Positions 37,943-45,625 are shown, numbered from the stretch's first letter. The stretch is 45,625 bases of DNA from Duganella margarita (GCF_009857535.1 NZ_WWCS01000029.1:1-45625); one strand, 5' to 3'. Numbers and translations: made by a program. Notes: generated from the sequence alone by a model not told the origin.

Positions 37943-38905
37943 ATGAATTGCAACGACTGGATAGCCGGATTCCTGGCCAGCGATCCGCCGCGCTCGAAGT
38001 CGCTGGTGGTGACGATTTTCGGCGACGCCATCGTGCCGCACGGCGGCATGGTCTGGCTGGGCAGCCTGATCGAGCTGCTGGCGCCGTTCGGCGTCAACGA
38101 CCGCCTGCTGCGCACCGCGGTGTTCCGGCTGGCGCAGGAAGGCTGGCTGGGCGCCCAGCGCGACGGCCGCCGCGCCTCGTACGCCATCACGCCCGATGCG
38201 ATGGCGCGCTTCGTGCACGCCTACCGCCGCATCTACGCGCCGCCCAATGTGCACTGGGACGGCAGCTGGACGCTGGTGCTCAACGGCGACGGCGCGCTCA
38301 ACGCGGCCGAGCGGGCGGCGGTGCGCAAGGAGCTGCTGTGGGAAGGCTATAGCGTGATCGCGCCCGGCATCATGGGCCATCCGGCCGCCGACGGCCCGGC
38401 GCTCGACGAGCTGCTCAAGCGGCTGGGCGTGGCCGGCAAGCTGTTCGTGGTGCAGGGCAAGGCCATGCGCCAGGTCAGCGCCCGCCCGCTCAGCGATCTG
38501 GTGGCCGACGGCTGGGACGTGGCGGCGGTGGCCGGCGGCTACAGCAAGTTCATCGCCCAGTTCGAGCCGCTGCTGGCGGCGCTGCGCGCCAGCGCCGACG
38601 CCGCAGCCGGGGGGCCGCCGGACGCCGACGGCTGCGACCAGCCGCTGACGCCGGAACAAGCGTTCGTGGTGCGCACGCTGCTGATCCACGCCTACCGCCG
38701 GGTCCAGCTGCACGATCCGCAGCTGCCGGTCGAGCTGCTGCCGACGCCGTGGCCGGGTGCACTGGCCTACGAGCTGGCGCGCCAGATCTACCAGCAGGTC
38801 TACGTCGCCGCCGAGCAGCACGTCGACAGCGCGCTGCGCCGGGAAGACGCGGCCGCCCCGCGCGCCGAAGCCGCCTTCTTCGACCGCTTCGGCGGGCTGG
38901 CCTAG
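37943..38905 (+). CDS. paaX: Phenylacetate degradation repressor
   Basis: 320-residue GntR-like winged-helix repressor of the PaaX family. N-terminal DNA-binding domain at about 15-90 (SLVVTIFGDAIVPHGGMVWLGSLIELLAPFGVNDRLLRTAVFRLAQEGWL), then the ligand-binding part (WTLVLNGDG ... WEGYSVIAPGIMGHP) and the C-terminal region (AFVVRTLLIHAYRRVQLHDPQLPVELLPTPWPG) conserved in PaaX. It is expected to repress the divergent paa operon until phenylacetyl-CoA binds. No clear ribosome binding site; AGTAAGC is the closest match. Length and position leave little doubt. Confidence 0.93.
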   Translation: MNCNDWIAGFLASDPPRSKSLVVTIFGDAIVPHGGMVWLGSLIELLAPFGVNDRLLRTAVFRLAQEGWLGAQRDGRRASYAITPDAMARFVHAYRRIYAPPNVHWDGSWTLVLNGDGALNAAERAAVRKELLWEGYSVIAPGIMGHPAADGPALDELLKRLGVAGKLFVVQGKAMRQVSARPLSDLVADGWDVAAVAGGYSKFIAQFEPLLAALRASADAAAGGPPDADGCDQPLTPEQAFVVRTLLIHAYRRVQLHDPQLPVELLPTPWPGALAYELARQIYQQVYVAAEQHVDSALRREDAAAPRAEAAFFDRFGGLA

Positions 38906-39026
38906 CGCGGTGCGGCCGCCACGGCGGGCGGAAATCCGGGCGCGGCGCGGCGCAAGCCTGTATCATGTCGGCGCCGCGCCACAAGCGTGAGCGACTCTTT
39001 TCATCGAATTCACCAGGATTCCTGCC

Positions 39027-40160
39027 ATGCCTATCAAAATCAGCCAGCAGTTCGACGCCGGCGCCATCGAAGTGGTCCGCGCCGACGATCCGGCCGCCAT
39101 CGACCTGAACATCCGCAAGGATTCCCACGCCGACATCGTGCAGTGGTTCTACTACCGCGTGCAGGGTGCGCAGGGGACGCCGCTGACGATGAACTTCCTG
39201 AACGCCGGCACGGCCGCCTATCCGGACGGCTGGAAAGACTACCAGGCCGTCGCCAGCTACGACCGCGACAGCTGGTTCCGCGTGCCGACCCGCTACGACG
39301 GCCAGACCATGACCATCGAGCACACGCCGGAATACGACAGCGTCTATTACGCCTATTTCGAGCCGTACTCGTGGGAACGCCACCTGGCGCTGCTGGACAA
39401 CGCCCAGCTGTCGCCGCTGGTCAAGCTGGTCGACCTCGGCAACACGGTCGACGGCCGCGACCTGAACATGCTGGTGATCGGCGATCCGGACGCGCAGCAG
39501 AAGGTCTGGGTCATCGCCCGCCAGCACCCGGGCGAGACCATGGCCGAGTGGTTTGTCGAAGGGTTGGTTGAAGCGCTGCTGGACCCGGCCAATCCGTTCG
39601 GCCGCCAGTGCCTGAAGGAAGCCGTGTTCTACGTGGTGCCGAACATGAATCCGGACGGCTCGGTGCGCGGCAACCTGCGCACCAACGCGGCCGGCGCCAA
39701 CCTCAATCGCGAATGGCTGAACCCGACCATGGAGCGCAGCCCGGAAGTGTTCCTGGTCAAGCAGAAGATGCACGAGATCGGCGTCGACCTGTGCCTCGAC
39801 ATCCATGGCGATGAAGGCCTGCCGTACGTGTTCGTGGCTGGCAGCGAGTCGTTGCCGACCTTCACCGCCGACCAGGCCGAAGCGCAGCAATACTTCATCG
39901 ACAATTTCCTGATCGCCAGCCCGGACTTCCAGGACGAGTTCGGCTACGGCGAGACGCCGTACACGCCGGAAACGCTGACCATGGGCTCGCCGCACATCAC
40001 GCACGCGTTCGGCTGCCTGTCGCTGACGCTGGAAATGCCGTTCAAGGACAACGCCAACGATCCGGACGCCGAGACCGGCTGGAACGGCGCGCGCAGCGCC
40101 GAGCTGGGCAAGGCCATCCTGCAGCCCGTGCTGCAATCGCTGCTGGCGCAGGCGCAGTAA
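39027..40160 (+). CDS. M14 family cytosolic-carboxypeptidase-like zinc peptidase
   Basis: 377 residues without a signal peptide. An N-terminal beta-sandwich (about 1-115) with DIVQWFYYRVQGAQG and YYAYFEPYSWERH is the N-domain typical of cytosolic carboxypeptidases (the AGBL/CCP group known for tubulin deglutamylation in eukaryotes). The M14 domain has zinc ligands His167 and Glu170 (RQHPGETMAEW) and His260 (DIHGDE), with Glu337 (LTLEMPFKDN) as general base; VRGNLRTNAAGANLNREW supplies substrate Arg/Asn residues. The function in bacteria is not established; C-terminal trimming of proteins or peptides is expected. AGGAT about 8 nt before the ATG is the ribosome binding site. Confidence 0.88.
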   Translation: MPIKISQQFDAGAIEVVRADDPAAIDLNIRKDSHADIVQWFYYRVQGAQGTPLTMNFLNAGTAAYPDGWKDYQAVASYDRDSWFRVPTRYDGQTMTIEHTPEYDSVYYAYFEPYSWERHLALLDNAQLSPLVKLVDLGNTVDGRDLNMLVIGDPDAQQKVWVIARQHPGETMAEWFVEGLVEALLDPANPFGRQCLKEAVFYVVPNMNPDGSVRGNLRTNAAGANLNREWLNPTMERSPEVFLVKQKMHEIGVDLCLDIHGDEGLPYVFVAGSESLPTFTADQAEAQQYFIDNFLIASPDFQDEFGYGETPYTPETLTMGSPHITHAFGCLSLTLEMPFKDNANDPDAETGWNGARSAELGKAILQPVLQSLLAQAQ

Positions 40161-40168
40161 GCCTCTTT

Positions 40169-40198
40169 CCTGCGGCGTCACAAAGCGGCCGCCGCAGG
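40169..40198. terminator. Strong GC hairpin after the M14 peptidase gene
   Basis: CCTGCGGCG (40169-40177) pairs with CGCCGCAGG (40190-40198) around a 12-nt loop, starting 9 bp after the stop codon. The following sequence is GAAAAATA, so there is no T-run and it is not a classic rho-independent terminator on the plus strand. It may protect the mRNA end. Confidence 0.4.
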
Positions 40199-40210
40199 GA
40201 AAAATACACT

Positions 40211-40254
40211 GGACCTCAGACGGCGCATCCGCGCGCCGTGTTCGGAGGTCCATC
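40211..40254 (+). promoter_or_regulatory. Leader hairpin that sequesters the ribosome binding site
   Basis: GGACCTC (40211-40217) is the exact complement of GAGGTCC (40245-40251), which contains most of the ribosome binding site GGAGG (40244-40248). An inner stem CGGCGC/GCGCCG (40221-40226 with 40233-40238) closes a six-base loop. The ATG at 40255 is 3 nt after the stem. Folded, the RNA would hide the site from the ribosome; opening by heat, protein or ligand would expose it. Confidence 0.5.
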
Positions 40255-41367
40255 ATGTTCCCTTTTTCCCCTTTGCGGCGCGTCGCGCTGTGTTCGGCCT
40301 TGCTGCTGGCGTTGCTGCTGCCCGCGTGCAGCACGCCCTATCGTCCGCCGCAGGTGCCGCCGGCGGTGTTTCCCGGTTTGATCGATCTGGCCGCGCAGGC
40401 TGATGGCCATGAGGCCGATGTGCTGTTGGTGCACGGCATTTGCACCCATGACGCCAGCTGGGCCGGCGAGGTGGTGCCGCAGCTGGCGCGCGCGTTGGCC
40501 GACGCCACCACCGCACCCGGCACGCGCCGCGCCGCCGCTGCCACCGACGCCGTCGAGATCGTGCCATCCACCGTGTCCACGCCCGCCGGCCGGCTGCGCT
40601 TTGATGCGCTGATCTGGTCGCCGCTGACCAATGACCTCAAGCGCCAGCTGTGCTACGACCAGAGCGGCAAGTCGTCGCTGTGCGAGGGCGCGCCGCCCTA
40701 TCCTTACACCCGCGCCCGCCTCAATGCACGCTTCAAGGACGGTCTGATCGACGATTGCCTGCCCGATGCGCTGATCTACCAGGGCGTGGCGCGCGACACC
40801 ATTCAGCAGCGCATGCGCGAGGCGGTCTTGCAGGTGGTGTCGACGGCGCGAGCCGACGTGCCGCTGGTGGTGATCTCACATAGCATGGGCAGCAAGATTT
40901 TGTTCGATACGCTGTTGCGCATGACGGAGGAGCCGCCCGGTTCGACAGCGGCGCTGGTAGCGCAGCAGGCGGTGGACCGCATGCGCTTTCTGGTGATGGC
41001 GGCCAATCAGATTCCGCTACTGTCGCTGGCCGATCAGCCTTTGGCCAAGGCCGGCATTGCGGCTGCGGCGCCGCCCGATAGTCTGCAATTGTTGTTGCGC
41101 AAGCGGCAGGCCGGCCAGCGCCGCGCGCTCGATCGCCACCTGACGCTGGTGGCTTTCACCGATCCGAATGATCTGCTGTCGTACACGCTGGACGAAGAGA
41201 AGTACGCGCAGGATGGCATCACCGTCTACAACATCCTCGTCTCCAACGCGCCCACATTGCTGGGCCTGCTGGAGCGCCCCGATACCGCCCATCTGGAGTA
41301 TCTGAGCAACCCGGACGTCGGCCGCCTCATTGCCTGCGGCCAGCCAATCAGCAAGCTATGTATCTGA
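40255..41367 (+). CDS. Alpha/beta-hydrolase-fold lipoprotein
   Basis: 370 residues. Lipoprotein signal with Cys25 in LLLPACS. The hydrolase fold begins at DVLLVHGICTHDASW (oxyanion region), and the nucleophile elbow is ISHSMGSK with Ser210, a variant of GxSxG with Ser at the first position. Acid and His candidates are FTDPND and DTAHLEY. A region near 130-185 with Cys pairs (LCYDQSG ... LCEGAPP ... DDCLPDA) may carry disulfides. It may act as an esterase or lipase at the cell envelope; substrate unknown. Its translation may be controlled by the hairpin upstream. The stop codon adjoins the 41368-41566 inverted-repeat element. Confidence 0.8.
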   Translation: MFPFSPLRRVALCSALLLALLLPACSTPYRPPQVPPAVFPGLIDLAAQADGHEADVLLVHGICTHDASWAGEVVPQLARALADATTAPGTRRAAAATDAVEIVPSTVSTPAGRLRFDALIWSPLTNDLKRQLCYDQSGKSSLCEGAPPYPYTRARLNARFKDGLIDDCLPDALIYQGVARDTIQQRMREAVLQVVSTARADVPLVVISHSMGSKILFDTLLRMTEEPPGSTAALVAQQAVDRMRFLVMAANQIPLLSLADQPLAKAGIAAAAPPDSLQLLLRKRQAGQRRALDRHLTLVAFTDPNDLLSYTLDEEKYAQDGITVYNILVSNAPTLLGLLERPDTAHLEYLSNPDVGRLIACGQPISKLCI

Positions 41368-41566
41368 GTATATACATAGGGTTTGTCCTCTCCACCCCTT
41401 GCCTGATTTTGTCTGAAATAGTCTGAAAAATGCCTGAAATTTCACGTGCCAACGTAGGAACTTCCCTCTGAAAGAGGCGGTCTAACAGTTACAAACGCAG
41501 ACAATCGTCAGACCATTCCAGACAAAATCAGGCACGCCATGGACACTACACACCCTGTGTATATAG
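41366..41566. repeat. About 200-bp structured inverted-repeat element, copy 2
   Basis: Ends are TATATACATAGGG (41369-41381) and CCCTGTGTATATA (41553-41565). Long arms pair, e.g. GCCTGATTTTGTCTG (41401-41415) with CAGACAAAATCAGGC (41519-41533). Each arm has four CTG/CAG boxes at 10, 10 and 11 bp (41403, 41413, 41423, 41434 and 41498, 41509, 41519, 41529). The centre has GTTACAAA (41488-41495) and a hairpin CCTCT-GAA-AGAGG (41465-41477). Read on the minus strand it aligns along its whole length with the element at 15321-15523. Its left end begins within the hydrolase stop codon, and its right part contains the ATG at 41539. Confidence 0.85.
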
Positions 41567-41970
41567 AGCTCTACTACCAGATGCGCAAACGCGAAGACTT
41601 GCGTTCGCGGGAAGAAATCACGCTGATCGCGCTGAAGGAATGGATGACGCGAGAATACGGCCAGCCGACCGATCGCGGCTACCAATGGAAAGACCTGTTC
41701 CTGCCGCACGGCACGCGCCTGCGCATCACGCACCGCAGGCTATGCTATTTCGCCCAGGTGGAAAGCGACCTGCTGATGGCCGACGGAAAAATCACCACAC
41801 CCAACGCCTGGGCCGCCGAGGTCTGCGGCATGGTGCGCAATGCCTGGCGCGACATCTACATTCGCCGCAACTACCGCGAACCGTGGACGCGCGCCCACGA
41901 CTTGCGCGCTGGCGCCGAGCGCCGCCCCGGCGTCAACCGCCGGCGCCGCGCCCGCCGCAGTACCGATTAA
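41539..41970 (+). CDS. Small basic protein resembling a RAMA/DUF4357-like domain; start lies inside the repeat element
   Basis: 143 residues. Central block FLPHGTRLRITHRRLCYFAQVESDLLMADGKITTPNAWAAEV followed by NAWRDIYIR recalls the RAMA/DUF4357 type of small domain associated with restriction-modification and other nucleic-acid proteins (G-T-x-L, Y-x-A-x-V, G-K, P-x-A-W, N-x-W). This is recall, not a search. The N-terminal half is helical (REDLRSREEITLIALKEWMTREYG). The C-terminal tail is strongly basic (RRPGVNRRRRARRSTD). The ATG at 41539 has a weak AGG 6 nt upstream; a second Met is at 41581. The first nine codons overlap the right arm of the element. The stop overlaps the convergent pmbA stop (TTAA). 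Codon use looks like its neighbours. Confidence 0.7.
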   Translation: MDTTHPVYIELYYQMRKREDLRSREEITLIALKEWMTREYGQPTDRGYQWKDLFLPHGTRLRITHRRLCYFAQVESDLLMADGKITTPNAWAAEVCGMVRNAWRDIYIRRNYREPWTRAHDLRAGAERRPGVNRRRRARRSTD

Positions 41971-43319
41971 CCGCCCGCCACCACCATATTCTCGATCAGG
42001 ATCGAGCCGGTCTGCTTGGTGCCGCGCACCAGCACATCGTTACCCACCGCAACGATCTGCGCCAGCATATCCTTCATATTGCCAGCGATGGTGATCTCCT
42101 CCACCGGATACTGGATCACGCCATTCTCCACCCAGTAACCGGCCGCGCCGCGCGAATAATCGCCGGTCACATAATTGGTGCCCGAGCCCATCAGCTCAGT
42201 GACCAGCAAGCCGGTGCCCATCTTGCGCAGCATGCCGGCAAAATCATCCGCCGGCTTGGTCAGCGACGACGTCAGCGACAGATTATGCGAACCGCCGGCA
42301 TTGCCGGTGGTCTTCATGCCCAGCTTGCGCGCCGAATAGGTCGACAGGAAATAACCCTGCACCACGCCATCCTTGACCACATCGCGCTTGACGGTGCGCA
42401 CGCCCTCTTCATCGAACGGCGCCGAACCGACCGCACCGATCACATGCGGATCTTCCTGAATCTGCACATGCTTCGGCAACACCTGCTTGCCCAGCGAATC
42501 GAGCAGGAAGGTCGACTTGCGATACAGCGCGCCGCCCGAGGTCGCCTGCACAAACGCCCCCAGCAGACCGGCCGCCAGCGGCGCCTCAAACAGCACCGGG
42601 CAAGTGCGCGTATCGATGGTGCGCGCATTCAGCCGCGCCAGCGCGCGCTCGGCCGCGTACCGGCCGATCGCCTCCGGCGTCGACATCTTGGACGCATCGC
42701 GCACCGACGAATACCAGTCGTCACGCTGCATGTGCTTGCCCTTGCCGGCAATCGGCGCCACCGACAGCGTGTGGCGCGAGAACGGATAACCGCCGATAAA
42801 GCCGCGCGAATTGGCCGCCACAAAATGCGACTGCTGCACGTGCACGCCGGCGCCTTCCGAATTGGTGATGCGCGGATCGACGGCAAACGCCGCCGCCTCG
42901 GCGCGCTGCGCCAGCGCCACCGCGTCGGCGGTCGCGATCTCCCACGGATAGAACAACTGCAGGTCGCGCGGCTGCATTTCCAGCTGGTCGTCATCGGCCA
43001 GCCCGGCGCAATCGTCATCGGCGGTAAACCGGGCGATGTTGTAAGCGGCTTCCACCGTCGCCTTCAGCGCCGCCGGCGAGAAATCCGAGGTCGACGCATT
43101 GCCGCGGCGCTGGCCGATAAACACGGTCACGCCCATGCCCTTGTCTTTATTCTGCTCGATGGTCTCGATCTGGCTCTTGCGCACCGACACCGACAGGCCG
43201 CTGCCTTCGCTGATTTCGACGGCGCAATCGGTGCCGCCCTGCGCTTTGGCATAGCCCAGCACATCGCGTGCGAGCTGCTTCAACTGGTCCTGGGTGTGGG
43301 TAAAATGGGTATCGCTCAT
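41967..43319 (-). CDS. pmbA: Metalloprotease subunit TldE/PmbA
   Basis: 450 residues from the ATG at 43319 (MSDTHFTHTQDQLKQL); the frame runs further but with no start signal. PmbA (TldE) is the non-catalytic partner of TldD; the pair degrades unfolded peptides and matures microcin-type peptides and CcdA. Family blocks: IEQNKDKGMGVTVFIGQRRGNASTSDFS, ITNSEGAGVH, MGSGTNYVTGDYSRGAAGYWVENG and EITIAGNMKDML. No HExxxH motif, as expected for the E subunit. TldD must be elsewhere in the genome. Divergent from darP. Confidence 0.94.
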   Translation of the reverse strand: MSDTHFTHTQDQLKQLARDVLGYAKAQGGTDCAVEISEGSGLSVSVRKSQIETIEQNKDKGMGVTVFIGQRRGNASTSDFSPAALKATVEAAYNIARFTADDDCAGLADDDQLEMQPRDLQLFYPWEIATADAVALAQRAEAAAFAVDPRITNSEGAGVHVQQSHFVAANSRGFIGGYPFSRHTLSVAPIAGKGKHMQRDDWYSSVRDASKMSTPEAIGRYAAERALARLNARTIDTRTCPVLFEAPLAAGLLGAFVQATSGGALYRKSTFLLDSLGKQVLPKHVQIQEDPHVIGAVGSAPFDEEGVRTVKRDVVKDGVVQGYFLSTYSARKLGMKTTGNAGGSHNLSLTSSLTKPADDFAGMLRKMGTGLLVTELMGSGTNYVTGDYSRGAAGYWVENGVIQYPVEEITIAGNMKDMLAQIVAVGNDVLVRGTKQTGSILIENMVVAGG

Positions 43320-43413
43320 GGGCTGTTTTCTTCGGGTGGCCGCTAAAACAGTTATCATAGCAGCCGTTTACAGTTTAAGGGCGCGGCCACGCGTCCGCAC
43401 GAAAGTTGATATT

Positions 43414-44019
43414 ATGGTAAATCCAAATCGCGGCGCGGTCGGCTTCAGCTCGACGGAATTCGAAGAAGAATACGAACGCCCCTCCAAATCCGAGGCCAAG
43501 CGCCAGTCCAACGCGCTGCAAAAGATGGGCGAAACCCTGGTCGAAGCCCCGCGCGACCGCGTCAAACGCGTGCCGATGCCGGAAGACGTGCTGGAAGCCA
43601 TCCTGATGTGCCAGACCATCACCAACCACGAAGGCCGCCGCCGCCAGATGCAATTTGTCGGCAAAAAGATGCGCACGCTGGATGAAACCGAGATCGGCCT
43701 GATCCAGGCCGCCATCGACGGCTGGAAAGGCGCCTCCAAGGCCGAAACCTCGGCCATGCACGCGCTGGAACGCCGCCGCGACAAGCTGCTGACCGACGAC
43801 AACGCGCTGACCTCGCTGCTGTCGGACCACCCGGAACTGGACGTGCAGCACCTGCGCACGCTGATCCGCAACGCCCGCAAGGAGCAGGCCGAGAACAAGC
43901 CGCCGAAAGCCTACCGCGAAATCTTCCAGATTCTCAAGCAGCTGGACGCCGCCAAGCGCAAGGCCGCCAAAGATGGTGACGACGGCGACGAAGACGACCA
44001 CGAAGCCGATGACGAGTAA
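43414..44019 (+). CDS. darP: Ribosome-associated protein DarP (YjgA family)
   Basis: 201 residues from the ATG at 43414 (MVNPNRGAVGFSST). The YjgA/DUF615 family binds 50S precursors and aids late assembly. Conserved features: an N-terminal basic/acidic stretch (EEYERPSKSEAKRQSNALQKMGETLV), a helical core (ETEIGLIQAAIDGWKGASKAETSAMHALERRRDKLL) and the motif HLRTLIRNARKEQAENKPPKAYREIFQILKQL. The C-terminus is acidic (DGDDGDEDDHEADDE). In many proteobacteria it lies opposite pmbA, as here. Its end overlaps mog by 11 nt. Confidence 0.94.
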   Translation: MVNPNRGAVGFSSTEFEEEYERPSKSEAKRQSNALQKMGETLVEAPRDRVKRVPMPEDVLEAILMCQTITNHEGRRRQMQFVGKKMRTLDETEIGLIQAAIDGWKGASKAETSAMHALERRRDKLLTDDNALTSLLSDHPELDVQHLRTLIRNARKEQAENKPPKAYREIFQILKQLDAAKRKAAKDGDDGDEDDHEADDE

Positions 44020-44647
44020 TACCGCACCCGCCGCCGCCGATGCTGCGCTGGTGATCGGCCTGGTGTCGATCTCCGACCGCGCCAGCGGCGGCGTCTACCA
44101 GGACCAGGGCCTGCCGGCGCTGCAGGACTGGCTGGCGCGCGCGCTGACCACGCCGTTCCGCGTCGAAACCCGCCTGATCGCCGACGAGCAGCCGCAGATC
44201 GAGGCCACGCTGACCGACCTGGCCGATGCCGTGCGCTGCCACCTGATCCTGACCACCGGCGGCACCGGCCCGTCGCGGCGCGACGTCACGCCGGAAGCCA
44301 CCAAGGCCGTCGGCACCAAGGAAATGCCGGGTTTCGGCGAACAGATGCGCCAGATCAGCCTGCACTTCGTGCCGACCGCCATCCTGTCGCGCCAGACCGC
44401 CGTGATCCGTGAAAGCGCCGGCCACGCGGCGCTGATCCTCAACCTGCCGGGCCAGCCGAAAGCCATCGCCGAGACGCTGGGCGGCCTGAAAGACGCCGAC
44501 GGCGCCACGCTGGTGGGCGGCATCTTCGCCGCCGTGCCCTACTGCATCGACCTGATCGGCGGTCCGTACATGGAAACCGACCCGGCCGTGTGCAAGGCTT
44601 TCCGTCCCAAATCCGCCATTCGCCCTGCGCAAGGAACCGCCTCATGA
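44009..44647 (+). CDS. mog: Molybdopterin adenylyltransferase
   Basis: 212 residues from the ATG at 44009 (MTSNTAPAAADAAL), overlapping the end of darP. It adenylylates molybdopterin before molybdate insertion. The MoCF-type motif TTGGTGPSRRDVTPEAT binds the substrate; AVIRESAGHAALILNLPGQPKAI and GIFAAVPYCIDLIGGPYMET are further family blocks. An upstream in-frame ATG at 43973 is less likely, lying deep inside darP. It overlaps the esterase gene by ATGA, so darP, mog and the esterase gene form one operon. Confidence 0.93.
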   Translation: MTSNTAPAAADAALVIGLVSISDRASGGVYQDQGLPALQDWLARALTTPFRVETRLIADEQPQIEATLTDLADAVRCHLILTTGGTGPSRRDVTPEATKAVGTKEMPGFGEQMRQISLHFVPTAILSRQTAVIRESAGHAALILNLPGQPKAIAETLGGLKDADGATLVGGIFAAVPYCIDLIGGPYMETDPAVCKAFRPKSAIRPAQGTAS

Positions 44648-45309
44648 CCGCACTGCTGCACACCATCGAAAAAGAAACCGGCCCCAACCCGACCGTCGCC
44701 ATCATCTGGATGCACGGCCTGGGCGCCGACGCCAACGACTTCGTGCCGATGCTGCAAGAACTCGACCTGGCCGGCCTGCCGGCTATCCGCTTCATCTTCC
44801 CCAACGCCGACACCATGCCCGTGACCGTCAACGGCGGCTACGTCATGCGCGCCTGGTACGACATCATCGCCACCGACCTCGGCCGCCAGGAAGACGAAGC
44901 CGGCCTGCGCGCCTCGCAAACCAAGGTCGAAGCCCTGATCGCGCGCGAAAACGCCCGCGGCATCCCGAACGAGCGCATCATCCTGGCCGGCTTCTCGCAA
45001 GGTTGCGCCATGACCCTGCAAACCGGCCTGCGCCAGAAAACCAGACTGGCCGGCCTGCTGTGCCTGTCCGGCTACGTGCCGATCGCGCCCAAAGCCGCCG
45101 CCGAGCACACCCCGGAAAGCCTGGCCACGCCGATCTTCCTGGTGCACGGCCGCATGGACCCGGTGATCCCGATCGCCCGCGCCACCGCCTCGCGCGACCT
45201 GCTGGTCGACTGGGGCTACCAGGTGGAATGGCACGAATACGCGATGCAGCACTCGCTGTGCCAGCAAGAAGTCGACGACATCAGCGCCTGGCTCAAACGC
45301 ATCCTCTGA
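44644..45309 (+). CDS. Phospholipase/carboxylesterase family alpha/beta hydrolase
   Basis: 221 residues from the ATG at 44644 (AAGGA 8 nt upstream, start overlapping the mog stop). Small cytoplasmic serine esterase of the carboxylesterase II/acyl-protein thioesterase type. The triad is visible: Ser in ILAGFSQGCAMTL (GFSQG), Asp in VHGRMDPVIP, and His in YAMQHSLCQQE. WMHGLGADANDF forms the oxyanion region, and NGGYVMRAWYDI is a family hallmark. Exact substrate unknown; family members hydrolyse short acyl esters. Confidence 0.92.
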   Translation: MTALLHTIEKETGPNPTVAIIWMHGLGADANDFVPMLQELDLAGLPAIRFIFPNADTMPVTVNGGYVMRAWYDIIATDLGRQEDEAGLRASQTKVEALIARENARGIPNERIILAGFSQGCAMTLQTGLRQKTRLAGLLCLSGYVPIAPKAAAEHTPESLATPIFLVHGRMDPVIPIARATASRDLLVDWGYQVEWHEYAMQHSLCQQEVDDISAWLKRIL

Positions 45310-45310
45310 A

Positions 45311-45625
45311 CTACGGCAGCGGCGGCGCATCGGACGGCGGCGCTGCCGTCTGCGCCACATTCATCACCATCGCCAGCAACGTGTAATAGCCGTTGATGCC
45401 CATCAGGTCCACCACGCCCTGCTCGCCGAACGCCGCCAGCGCCGCCGCGTAGGTGGCGTCATCGACCCGCTGCTGCCGGTGCAGCTGCATGCAAAAGTCA
45501 TACACCAGCGCCTCATCCGCCAATAACCCGTCCGGCCGCTGGCGCGCCGCAATCGCCGCGATCACCGCCTCGCCGATGCCGTAATCGCGCGCGATCGGCG
45601 CATGGATCGCCCACTCCACCGGCTG
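45311..45625 (-). CDS. Carboxymuconolactone decarboxylase family protein (partial)
   Basis: C-terminal 104 codons of a gene that continues past the window edge. WAIHAPIARDYGIGEAVIAAIAARQRP and EALVYDFCMQLHRQQRVDDATYAAALAAFGEQGVVDLMGINGYYTLLAMVMNV match the helical AhpD/CMD fold. The CxxC of peroxidase members is not in this part, so a decarboxylase-like or unknown role is open. A GTG at 45619 is in frame but the frame continues upstream without a stop (QPVEW), so the true start lies outside. Convergent with the esterase gene, one base between the stops. Confidence 0.8.
   Translation of the reverse strand, partial: QPVEWAIHAPIARDYGIGEAVIAAIAARQRPDGLLADEALVYDFCMQLHRQQRVDDATYAAALAAFGEQGVVDLMGINGYYTLLAMVMNVAQTAAPPSDAPPLP

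Noticed and set aside
40169..40198. Rho-independent terminator after the M14 peptidase gene
   Set aside because: The stem is strong but is followed by an A-rich run instead of T, so I list it only as a hairpin with low confidence.
43294..43413. Upstream extension of darP to an earlier ATG
   Set aside because: The extra 40 residues overlap the divergent pmbA start and do not resemble YjgA proteins; the family N-terminus begins at 43414.

Overview
The window is about 45.6 kb of GC-rich DNA. Gene content and protein style point to a betaproteobacterium, most likely an Oxalobacteraceae member of the Massilia/Duganella/Janthinobacterium group. That placement is an inference from remembered homologues, not a search. 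Almost all genes are chromosomal and intact. I see no phage, insertion sequence, CRISPR array, rRNA or tRNA.

Layout. (1) 1-4950: start of an unidentified gene, then topoisomerase IV parE-parC and a nested palindromic repeat. (2) 4956-6924: a small exported Ala/Lys-rich protein and an exported M64 metallopeptidase. (3) 7004-15301: a locus that reads as outside-in cyanophycin use, with two tandem exported cyanophycinases, a TonB-dependent receptor and, divergently, a CphZ-like beta-Asp-Arg dipeptide hydrolase overlapping a YfcC-type transporter gene. (4) 15302-17612: a 203-bp structured palindromic element, a GNAT acetyltransferase and argH. (5) 17779-25649: an exported M4 protease, a PHP-domain lipoprotein, an M24 peptidase, a TPR-glycosyltransferase protein and a small membrane protein. 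(6) 25763-38905: a complete-looking minus-strand phenylacetate operon, paaABCDE-G-H-I-K-J-Y-Z, with paaX divergent from paaA. No paaF is present. (7) 39027-45625: an M14 cytosolic-carboxypeptidase-like protein, a lipoprotein hydrolase whose ribosome binding site lies in a hairpin, a second copy of the structured element fused to the start of a small basic protein gene, then pmbA, darP, mog, a carboxylesterase and a partial carboxymuconolactone-decarboxylase-like gene.

How the genes work together. In the cyanophycin locus the expected flow is polymer to beta-Asp-Arg outside the cytoplasm, uptake across the outer membrane, then cleavage to Asp and Arg by CphZ. The paa operon encodes phenylacetate activation (PaaK), ring epoxidation (PaaABCDE), isomerisation and ring opening (PaaG, PaaZ), beta-oxidation (PaaH, PaaJ) and thioester housekeeping (PaaI, PaaY).

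The strongest unexplained signal is a pair of about 200-bp inverted-repeat elements (15321-15523 and about 41366-41566). They are homologous, lie in opposite orientation, keep paired positions by compensatory changes, and carry CTGA boxes at a strict 10/10/11-bp spacing. One of them contains the start codon of a small protein that resembles a RAMA/DUF4357-type nucleic-acid-associated domain. Dispersed TTCCCGC-type palindromes occur at four further sites.
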